Positions 1 through 6,289 of a DNA stretch of 64,000 nt are shown piece after piece (positions within the stretch are counted from its first letter, which is position 1; each line of letters begins with the position of its first letter). The notes beneath the pieces were generated by a model. That model ran no database searches, was not told the origin of the DNA, and worked only from the letters and a program-made list of their open reading frames with translations. Source of the DNA: Saezia sanguinis (GTDB lineage Bacteria > Pseudomonadota > Gammaproteobacteria > Burkholderiales > Burkholderiaceae_C); NCBI RefSeq assembly GCF_003991585.1, contig NZ_PQSP01000001.1, forward strand, positions 434,001 through 498,000, in the 5' to 3' direction. The position numbers were made by a program, and so were the translations under genes.

Positions 1-1370
1 ACCACAGGTTTGCCTTCAGTCACCGTACCGGTTTTATCCAGCACCACGGTATCTACCGCCTGAGCCACTTCAATGGCTTGTGCCGACTTGATCAAAATGC
101 CGTTGGCAGCGCCTTTGCCGGTACCCACCATGATTGCCGTGGGCGTAGCCAGCCCCAATGCACAAGGACATGAAATTACCAGCACGGCAATGCCGATGGA
201 CAGTGCAAACTCCAGGTCATAACCCAGCAGCAGCCATACCGCAGCAGCCAGCACAGCAATCACAATAACTACTGGTACAAAAATGCCACTGATTTTATCG
301 GCCAGCCGGGCAATCGGCGCTTTGGACGAGGTGGCTTCATCTACCAGTTTGACAATCTGTGACAGCGTTGTGTCATCCCCGGTACGGGTTACCCGCATCA
401 GAAAATGTCCGGCTTTGTTAATGGTCGCGCCAGTGACTTTGTCGCCGCTTTGCTTTTCCGCCGGAATGCTCTCTCCGGTAATAGCCGATTCATCTATGAA
501 AGCGCTGCCTTCGGTGATAACGCCATCTGCGGCAATGCTTTCGCCAGCTTTCACCACCAGAATATCGCCTACCTGAACCTGCTCGCTGGGCACCACTTTT
601 TCAACACCATCATGCAGCACGGTTGCGGTTTTAGGCACCAGATTCACCAGCCGGGTGATCGCATCAGACGTTTTGCCTTTGGCTCTGGCCTCTAAAAACT
701 TGCCTAGCGTGATCAGCGTCAGAATCATTGCCGCCGATTCAAAATACAGGTTCATTGCAAAATGTTCTGTGCCTGCCAGGTCACCATGCCCCAGTGCATT
801 GCCCATTTTGTAAATAGCGTACACACCAAAAACAACCGCAGCACCTGATCCGATGGCAATCAGCGAATCCATATTCGGAGCACCGGAAAACAGCGTTTTA
901 AAGCCAACCCGGTAGTATTTGAAATTGACAAACACCACCGGCAAGGTCAGAAGAAACTGGGTAAACGCATACGCTAATGCATTTTGTGGCCCCGTTAAAA
1001 ACCCTGGCAGCGGTAAGCCTGCCATATGCCCCATGGCAATATAAAACAGCGGTATCGTAAACAGCAAAGAAATCAACAAACGCCGTTTCATTTCCTGCAG
1101 TTCCTGCTTGGCAATATCTGATGGTGCACTGCCTGCTGCTTTGCCACTGTGCTGGCCGTTGCGCAGCGCAGCGCCATAACCTGCTTTTTCAACTGCAGCC
1201 GTAATATTGTCCGCAGAGGTGATCTTTTCGTCATAAGAAACATTCATGCTGTTTTTCAGCAAGTTGACGTTGACCTCATTCACGCCCTGCAGCGCAGCAA
1301 CACTCTTTTCCACCCGTGCGGAACAGGCAGAGCATGTCATGCCGGAGATATCAAAAAGCGCTTTCTGCAT
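1..1370 (-). CDS. copA: Copper-translocating P-type ATPase CopA (partial, C-terminus beyond window)
   Basis: This P1B-type ATPase should export Cu(I) across the inner membrane at the cost of ATP. The 456 visible residues begin with an N-terminal heavy-metal-binding domain (GMTCSAC, residues 10-16). Membrane helices follow, then the actuator loop with TGES (298-301), the transport-site motif CPC (401-403) and the phosphorylation motif DKTGT (445-449). The nucleotide-binding domain and last helices lie off the left edge. The ATG at 1368-1370 has an AGAGA-like ribosome site just upstream. It is divergent from an HxlR-family gene across about 140 bp that hold palindromes, so that regulator may control it (inference). 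The CPC motif and HMA domain make Cu rather than Zn the likely substrate. Family certain; substrate fairly sure. Confidence 0.93.
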   Translation of the reverse strand, partial: MQKALFDISGMTCSACSARVEKSVAALQGVNEVNVNLLKNSMNVSYDEKITSADNITAAVEKAGYGAALRNGQHSGKAAGSAPSDIAKQELQEMKRRLLISLLFTIPLFYIAMGHMAGLPLPGFLTGPQNALAYAFTQFLLTLPVVFVNFKYYRVGFKTLFSGAPNMDSLIAIGSGAAVVFGVYAIYKMGNALGHGDLAGTEHFAMNLYFESAAMILTLITLGKFLEARAKGKTSDAITRLVNLVPKTATVLHDGVEKVVPSEQVQVGDILVVKAGESIAADGVITEGSAFIDESAITGESIPAEKQSGDKVTGATINKAGHFLMRVTRTGDDTTLSQIVKLVDEATSSKAPIARLADKISGIFVPVVIVIAVLAAAVWLLLGYDLEFALSIGIAVLVISCPCALGLATPTAIMVGTGKGAANGILIKSAQAIEVAQAVDTVVLDKTGTVTEGKPV

Positions 1371-1409
1371 ATTCTGTCTCTTTATTGGATTGGGGAATTA
1401 CCGAATACA

Positions 1410-1438
1410 TTGAACTTTATAAAGTTTATGAGTATCAT
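1410..1438 (+). promoter_or_regulatory. Sigma-70 promoter of the HxlR-type gene with a palindrome in its spacer
   Basis: TTGAAC (1410-1415) and TATCAT (1433-1438) are separated by exactly 17 bp. The 14-bp perfect palindrome AACTTTATAAAGTT (1413-1426) covers the end of the -35 box and the spacer, a place where a repressor would block RNA polymerase. Autoregulation by the downstream regulator is an inference. Confidence 0.5.
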
Positions 1439-1486
1439 TTTAGGTATAAGTATAATTTTTTCAAGAATGCACTTTTTTGATATATA

Positions 1487-1502
1487 GTATCCAAAAAGAT
1501 AC
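1487..1502. promoter_or_regulatory. Inverted repeat GTATC-N6-GATAC before the HxlR-type gene
   Basis: GTATC (1487-1491) and GATAC (1498-1502) form an inverted repeat that ends 6 bp before the HxlR-type start codon and lies in the shared copA/regulator intergenic space. HxlR proteins bind as dimers to short dyads of this size, so it is a candidate operator. Confidence 0.35.
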
Positions 1503-1508
1503 CATGCT

Positions 1509-1934
1509 ATGAGCAAAGCCAAACAATCCATTTCATGCTGCCCGCCTCAGGCAGCTTCCGCTTCAGAAGAAACCTACTGCCCGGTGGAAGCGACCATCAA
1601 TCTGATCGGCGGCAAATACAAGTCATTGATCCTGTGGAAACTGGCTCACAATACGTTGCGGTTTTCACAACTGCGAAGAGAAGTACCCGGAGCCACACCC
1701 AAAATGCTCACACAGCAACTGCGTGAGCTGGAAACACATGGGCTTATCAGGCGCAAAGTATTCCCAGTGGTTCCTCCCAAGGTGGAATACTCGCTGACAG
1801 CGTTTGGTCATAGCCTTAAACCAGTGCTGGAGGCCATGTACACCTGGGGTACAGGTTACCTGCATACGCAGGGGCTGGAAGTCAATTGCTCTATGGAACC
1901 ATTTGCAGAAGAAGACGAAGCAGAAATAGCATGA
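1509..1934 (+). CDS. HxlR-family winged-helix transcriptional regulator
   Basis: A 141-residue DNA-binding protein of the HxlR family. After a 23-residue Cys/Ser-rich head comes the family signature CPVEATINLIGGKYKSLILW, then the wing and recognition region (FSQLRREVPGATPKMLTQQLRELE) and the family's EYSLT-x-FGHSL stretch. Cysteines at 10, 11 and 24 could sense thiol-reactive compounds or metals, as conserved Cys do in YodB/HypR-type members. The ribosome site before the ATG at 1509 is weak; another ATG at 1504 is in a dead frame. It is divergent from copA, so copper or redox control of that pump is plausible but unproven. The C-terminal tail is acidic. Confidence 0.85.
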   Translation: MSKAKQSISCCPPQAASASEETYCPVEATINLIGGKYKSLILWKLAHNTLRFSQLRREVPGATPKMLTQQLRELETHGLIRRKVFPVVPPKVEYSLTAFGHSLKPVLEAMYTWGTGYLHTQGLEVNCSMEPFAEEDEAEIA

Positions 1935-1967
1935 AAATCGTGAAATAATTCCACATCAAGAGTTGGC

Positions 1968-2095
1968 GGGTCATTTTTGGCTCGGTGTAATTTTTCTTTT
2001 AAAACAATAAGTTAACAAAAATCGGGTCATTATTGACCCGGTATGGTTTCTATTTAAAATCAACGGGTTAGCAAAAATCGGGTCAATAATGACCC
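1968..2095. repeat. 56-bp repeat carrying 16-bp palindromes upstream of hcp
   Basis: Two units, 1968-2023 and 2024-2079, align without gaps over 56 bp with 14 mismatches, and the start of a third unit follows at 2080. Units two and three begin with palindromes: GGGTCA-TTAT-TGACCC (2024-2039; one more C/G pair outside) and GGGTCA-ATAA-TGACCC (2080-2095). These two 16-mers are exact reverse complements. Unit one has a decayed copy (1968-1983). Their position, 110-240 bp before a sigma-54 promoter, suits upstream activator sites for an AAA+ enhancer-binding protein (inference). A related AAAATCAA-N3-GTTAA segment recurs at 2171-2185. Confidence 0.7.
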
Positions 2096-2104
2096 ATTTT
2101 GGCT

Positions 2105-2132
2105 TGTGGATAAATCGAAATTCTGTGGATAA
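2105..2132 (-). promoter_or_regulatory. Pair of perfect DnaA-box 9-mers
   Basis: TGTGGATAA occurs at 2105-2113 and again at 2124-2132. Both are exact complements of the consensus DnaA box TTATCCACA, in the same orientation with starts 19 bp apart. An AT-rich stretch follows (2133-2190). No replication gene is near, so this is more likely a regulatory or DnaA-titrating site than an origin. Confidence 0.5.
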
Positions 2133-2203
2133 CCTGTTTCTACTTTTTTGTGAATTGAATTTTTTTAAATAAAATCAATGAGTTAAACATTTGGTTGGTA
2201 TGC

Positions 2204-2219
2204 TGGCACATGAATTGCA
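2204..2219 (+). promoter_or_regulatory. Sigma-54 (-24/-12) promoter of the T6SS islet
   Basis: TGGCACATGAATTGCA matches the RpoN consensus TGGCAC-N5-TTGCA, with the invariant GG (2205-2206) and GC (2217-2218) separated by 10 bp. Transcription should begin near 2230, leaving a leader of roughly 65 nt before hcp. T6SS hcp/vgrG units in several proteobacteria are sigma-54 dependent through VasH-like activators. The palindromes upstream would serve as enhancer sites. Confidence 0.72.
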
Positions 2220-2296
2220 ATATATCTAAGTGAAACTGCCCGAAGGCAGCGCGTTTGTCTTATTCATGTTTGTTATTTCAACAAGGAGCACTCAGA

Positions 2297-2815
2297 ATGC
2301 CAACCCCAGCGTATATTTCGATCGAAGGCAAAACCCAGGGCAACATCACCCAGGGTGCATTTACAGCCGATTCCGTCGGTAACGTCTACGTCGAAGGCCA
2401 CGAAGACGAAATCCTGGTCCAGGAAATCAGCCACCGTGTCACAACACCTACCGATCCGCAAAGCGGCCAGCCCTCAGGCCAGCGCGTGCACAAACCGTTT
2501 GTGTTCACCTGTGCCCTGAACAAAGGTGTTCCACTGCTGTACCAGGCACTGACCACCGGTGAAATGCTGCCGACAGTGGAAGTCCGCTGGTATCGCACAT
2601 CTGTAGATGGCAAACAGGAACACTTCTTCTCCACCAAGCTGGAAGATGCTACTGTAGTCGACATTGACACCGTGCTGCCGCATGCGCAGAACGCAGACAA
2701 CGCCAACTACACCCAGTTGGTACGCGTGTCACTGGCCTACCGCAAGATCATCTGGAGCCATGAAGTCGCCGGAACGGAAGCATCAGACGACTGGAGAGCG
2801 CCGATCGAAGGCTGA
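2297..2815 (+). CDS. hcp: Type VI secretion tube protein Hcp
   Basis: A 172-residue Hcp-family protein, which forms hexameric rings that stack into the inner tube of the T6SS and carry or chaperone effectors. The N-terminus PTPAYISIEGKTQGNITQG and the central HKPFVFTCALNKGVPLLYQAL are typical of the Hcp beta-barrel family, as is the length. The ATG at 2297 was chosen because AAGGAG (2283-2288) lies just upstream; an in-frame upstream start at 2255 would add an unlikely 14 residues. It is first in the islet, behind the sigma-54 promoter, and is followed by a long hairpin before the PAAR gene. No sheath or baseplate genes are in the window, so the machinery must be encoded elsewhere. Confidence 0.95.
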   Translation: MPTPAYISIEGKTQGNITQGAFTADSVGNVYVEGHEDEILVQEISHRVTTPTDPQSGQPSGQRVHKPFVFTCALNKGVPLLYQALTTGEMLPTVEVRWYRTSVDGKQEHFFSTKLEDATVVDIDTVLPHAQNADNANYTQLVRVSLAYRKIIWSHEVAGTEASDDWRAPIEG

Positions 2816-2838
2816 AATACCAGGCCATGCTGAAAATG

Positions 2839-2869
2839 AATCAGAACAAGGTAAAACCTTGTTCTGATT
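2839..2869 (+). terminator. Hairpin between hcp and the PAAR gene (partial terminator/attenuator)
   Basis: A perfect 13-bp stem, AATCAGAACAAGG (2839-2851) and its complement (2857-2869), closes a TAAAA loop. Only three T follow, so it probably reduces rather than stops read-through, or protects the hcp message. This would give more Hcp than downstream products. Confidence 0.6.
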
Positions 2870-2907
2870 TACGCGCTTTCTAAAGGTGAATTTACAGGAG
2901 AAGCAAC

Positions 2908-3177
2908 ATGTCGGCACAGCGTCCAGTTGTCCTGTTAGGACACGCACACACATGTCCCATTCACGGGCCGGGCACCGTGATCAGCGGCTCACCCGTATGC
3001 AGCCTGCATGGCAAGCCAGTGGCACGCCAGGGCGACAAAATCAGTTGCGGGCCCACCATCATCACCGGCTCACCCACCGTACTCATTGACGACGGGCGTC
3101 CTGTAGCACGCCTGGGAGACAGCACAGACCATGGCGGTGCTTTGATAGAAGGAGATGCCAGATGGAGCGTTGAATGA
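2908..3177 (+). CDS. PAAR-domain T6SS spike-tip protein
   Basis: An 89-residue PAAR protein that caps the VgrG trimer as a sharp cone and helps load effectors. The domain fills the whole chain: repeated G-x-P/I turns (HGPGTVISGSPVCSLHGKPVARQGD, GPTIITGSPTVLIDDGRPVARLGD) with conserved His and Cys residues (His14, Cys16, His19, Cys31, His34, Cys47) available for the metal site at the tip. No effector extension is present, so cargo must ride on VgrG or Hcp. The start has an AGGAG site about 10 nt upstream. It sits between hcp and vgrG. Confidence 0.93.
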   Translation: MSAQRPVVLLGHAHTCPIHGPGTVISGSPVCSLHGKPVARQGDKISCGPTIITGSPTVLIDDGRPVARLGDSTDHGGALIEGDARWSVE

Positions 3178-3264
3178 AAGCATAGAGACAAATTGTCATC
3201 AGCTTGATACAGGCTGATAACACGTTGTTTTTATCACTATCTGAATGCCACCAAAGGAATCGCC

Positions 3265-5832
3265 ATGGCCCAAACGGACCTGCACTTCAGCTTTGAACCC
3301 GCCTACAACAGCGCAGAAGACGCCAGCAAACACATGGCGTTTGACGTCGTAGAATTTACCCTTACCGAAGCGCTGAATACCCCATTTGTGCTGGAAGTGG
3401 AGCTGCTCAGTGCTGACCCCAGTGTTGACTTCAGCAAACTGATGGATCAGCCGGTACTCTTCACAATCTGGCAAGGCAGCACTGCGGTGCGCCATGTACA
3501 TGGACTGATATCGAACTTCAGTCAGCGCGACACAGGCTTTAGAAGGACGCGTTACTTTGCAGTTGTAGAACCTGCTCTGACCAGGACACAGTTAGGTTCT
3601 GACTGGCGAATTTTTCAACAAAAAACTATTCCTGAGGTAATTTCAGAAGTTTTCAAATCAGCGCAGATCAGCAATTATTCTCTTACAGCAGAGCAAATGC
3701 ATTTGCAACGTGAATATTGTGTACAAGCAGGCAATGAAACTGATTTTGAATTTCTCCAAAGAGCTATTGCAGAAGAGGGGTTTGTTTATTGCTTTGAGCA
3801 TAATGAGAGGGGCCATCAGCTACTTCTTACAGACGTCGTTCAGACTTTAGGTGCACTTCAATCAGGCACCGTTCTTTATCAGCCCAAACCTGCTGGAGAT
3901 CGTCCGCAGCCCGCGCTTCGCACGTTTACCTATCAGGAGAAAGTCCGCACCGCGCGCCAGACCCAAAGAGACTACACCTTCAAAAACCCGCGCTACAACC
4001 AGCAACAGGTGAGTGTGGGACGTGATATGCCAACACAATCCACCGCATATGAAAGATATGATTATCCTGGCCGCTATAAACAGGATGCTGCCGGCGCCCC
4101 CTTTACCCAGACCAAACTGCAATCCCTCAGAAGAGACGCCAAACTCGCCATCGCTACTGGGGATGACGCCAGAATCCAACCCGGTGTTGCCTTTGAACTC
4201 ACCGGCCACCCCAGAAGCGAACTCAACACCCTGTGGCGCCCCGTCAAAGTCGCACACAGCGGCAAACAACACACCAGTGGAGAAGAAGAAGCCGCTAACG
4301 CACAAGCCAGCACCAGCTACCAGCAAACCGCAGAACTCGTACCCGCCACCGCCGAATGGAAAGCACCCATCCCTGCCAAACCACACCTGCACGGGCCTGA
4401 GATTGCCCACGTTGTAGGCCCGCAGGGAGAAGAAATCTACACCGACGAACACGGACGCGTCAAAGTCCAGTTTCCGTGGGACCGCATCGGCAGCAATGAC
4501 GAACACAGCACCTGCTGGATACGCGTCGCGCAGAACTGGGCCGGAGCTGGCTGGGGCCACATTGCCATACCCCGCATCGGACAGGAAGTCATTGTCGACT
4601 TTCTTGATGGCGATCCGGATCAGCCCATTATTACTGGACGGGCCTATGATGCTAGCCATCCTACTCCCTATAAACTACCTGCACTCAAAACCCAGCAGAC
4701 CGTCAAAAGCAAAGAACACAAAGGTGGTGGCTACAACGAACTGTTGATTGATGACACCACTGGAGAGATCAAAACGCAACTTCATAGTACTCATGGGGTT
4801 ACTCAGTTAACCATGGGTTATCTGACTCACCCCAGGAAAGATGATGGCAGTGGTGAACACCGGGGAGATGGATTTGAAGTCAGAACCGATGAATGGGGAG
4901 CTATCAGGGCAGGTAAGGGGCTGTATATCAGCACGGATAAACGGCAGAATGCCCAGGGCAAGCAACTTGACCTGCAGGAGGCCATTGCGCAGTTACAGAA
5001 TGCACTGACTGTTGCACAGGACCTTGAACGTGCCGCTCAGACTGCGCAGGCAGACCCTTCGGACATCAACGCTCAGGAGCAGCAACTCAATAAGGTTTAC
5101 ACAGATTTACAGGCACCAGGTATTCTCGTCAGCAGCCCATATGGGGTAGCAGTTACCACGCCCGCCAATGCTCAGGTTAGCGCAGAACAGGGTGTGCAGA
5201 TTACCTCAGCTCAGAATACAGATGTTAGTTCAATAAAGAATTTTACAGTCGCAGCAGGAAAACGAGTATCTTTACTCGCAGTAGATGAAGGAATGAAACT
5301 TATTGCTAATAAAGGCAAGGTGCAAGTGCAGGCACAGCATGGAGAAATGGAGCTAACTGCGCAAGATGATTTGGTTATTACCAGTACTAAAGGTAAAACA
5401 ACTATTGCTGCACAAAAAGAATTGCTGTTCACTTGTGGCGGAGCTTATATCAAACTCAAGGATGGCAAGATAGAGCTTGGAAGCAGTAGTCCATTAGAAG
5501 TCAAAACGGCGGGCATTAATGTTGTTGGCCCTAATGTCCATCAGGCACAGTTTTCTTATTTTCCAAAAGCTATGGTTGCTTATCAAAAAACTGGGCAATA
5601 TCACGGAGTTCTTCACCTGCTGGATGCTGATCAAAAGCCTATATCAGGTGCTGTCTACAAAGTTGTCAGCCAAAACGGGGAAACCCTTGCCGAAGGCGTC
5701 ACGGATATGGCTGGTAAAGGTATGGAAGCCGTTACCGATGCAGGGCCTAATGCTACCCTATTTATAGGGCAAGGTGAGTGGACCATCTCAGAACGAATCC
5801 TTGAAGATGATGAAATTGGCTGTGGGTGCTGA
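3265..5832 (+). CDS. vgrG: T6SS spike protein VgrG with DUF2345 and C-terminal beta domain
   Basis: An 855-residue VgrG/TssI, trimeric spike of the T6SS. The order is: gp27-like base (about 1-370, starting DLHFSFEPAY), gp5-like OB fold (around HEYTDEHGRVKVQFPWD-type sequence and WGHIAIPRIGQEVIVDFLDGDPD, about 390-460), a DUF2345 beta-helix needle (about 560-770), and a last domain (about 778-855; HGVLHLLDADQKPISGAVYKV) resembling transthyretin-like cargo-docking domains. The end GCGC is Cys-rich. Bases 3600-3890 and those after about 5200 are clearly more AT-rich than the middle, suggesting a mosaic origin. Genes for a small adaptor-like protein and the presumed effector follow within 30 bp each. 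Confidence 0.95.
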   Translation: MAQTDLHFSFEPAYNSAEDASKHMAFDVVEFTLTEALNTPFVLEVELLSADPSVDFSKLMDQPVLFTIWQGSTAVRHVHGLISNFSQRDTGFRRTRYFAVVEPALTRTQLGSDWRIFQQKTIPEVISEVFKSAQISNYSLTAEQMHLQREYCVQAGNETDFEFLQRAIAEEGFVYCFEHNERGHQLLLTDVVQTLGALQSGTVLYQPKPAGDRPQPALRTFTYQEKVRTARQTQRDYTFKNPRYNQQQVSVGRDMPTQSTAYERYDYPGRYKQDAAGAPFTQTKLQSLRRDAKLAIATGDDARIQPGVAFELTGHPRSELNTLWRPVKVAHSGKQHTSGEEEAANAQASTSYQQTAELVPATAEWKAPIPAKPHLHGPEIAHVVGPQGEEIYTDEHGRVKVQFPWDRIGSNDEHSTCWIRVAQNWAGAGWGHIAIPRIGQEVIVDFLDGDPDQPIITGRAYDASHPTPYKLPALKTQQTVKSKEHKGGGYNELLIDDTTGEIKTQLHSTHGVTQLTMGYLTHPRKDDGSGEHRGDGFEVRTDEWGAIRAGKGLYISTDKRQNAQGKQLDLQEAIAQLQNALTVAQDLERAAQTAQADPSDINAQEQQLNKVYTDLQAPGILVSSPYGVAVTTPANAQVSAEQGVQITSAQNTDVSSIKNFTVAAGKRVSLLAVDEGMKLIANKGKVQVQAQHGEMELTAQDDLVITSTKGKTTIAAQKELLFTCGGAYIKLKDGKIELGSSSPLEVKTAGINVVGPNVHQAQFSYFPKAMVAYQKTGQYHGVLHLLDADQKPISGAVYKVVSQNGETLAEGVTDMAGKGMEAVTDAGPNATLFIGQGEWTISERILEDDEIGCGC

Positions 5833-5857
5833 TACAGGAAAGAATGGAGAATAAACA

Positions 5858-6268
5858 ATGGACTCTCATGAAACAACTGCAAGCGGTTCTGAAGAGCACA
5901 CACATGATCATGTGCATGCTGGGGTAGCTACATTGGTATTTATGGGCAAATATGTACCCATCAGTAGTTTGCATTATCGCCTGCAGTGCGATGGAGAAAT
6001 TTATCAAGGGCAATCCTCTGGTGACGGTGAAGGAGGCTCCCTGATCCTTATTGGACATGATGATGATTTCATTCCTTCAGGCTTACCAGAACCAGTCTGG
6101 TTGATCCAGAAAGACGCAAAGTCTTTTAATGTTGAAATAGAAGTACGTCGTGATGACGGCACCTGGAAAAATATCGGTAATTTTCAAATACAAGCCGGTA
6201 AAAATAAAGAAATTACAGCACAGATTGATACGGTTGCAGTACCGTTTCAGTTAGGGCTTATTGAGTAA
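5858..6268 (+). CDS. Small beta-domain protein of the T6SS islet (possible effector adaptor)
   Basis: A 136-residue protein of unknown family. After a His/Glu-rich head (about 1-25, HTHDHVHAG) it shows an alternating hydrophobic pattern. Residues about 33-60 (YVPISSLHYRLQCDGEIYQG) repeat the layout P-I-S-x3-Y-x-L/V-x4-G-E-x2-x-x-G seen in the C-terminal domain of the VgrG before it. No signal peptide and no catalytic motif are visible. It lies 25 bp after vgrG and 21 bp before the putative effector, each gene with its own ribosome site, so a docking or chaperone role is the natural reading. It is not a recognisable DUF4123 or DUF1795 adaptor. Confidence 0.6.
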   Translation: MDSHETTASGSEEHTHDHVHAGVATLVFMGKYVPISSLHYRLQCDGEIYQGQSSGDGEGGSLILIGHDDDFIPSGLPEPVWLIQKDAKSFNVEIEVRRDDGTWKNIGNFQIQAGKNKEITAQIDTVAVPFQLGLIE

Positions 6269-6289
6269 TCAGGAAAAAGGTATTTAATT

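Noticed and set aside
1968..2190. Chromosomal or plasmid replication origin
   Set aside because: Repeats, DnaA boxes and an AT-rich tract are present, yet there is no replication gene and a sigma-54 promoter follows at once, so enhancer function explains the repeats better.
3862..4659. Long minus-strand open frame of 265 codons inside vgrG
   Set aside because: It lies opposite the well-conserved gp5-like part of VgrG, has no ribosome site and no family signature; it is a by-product of codon bias.
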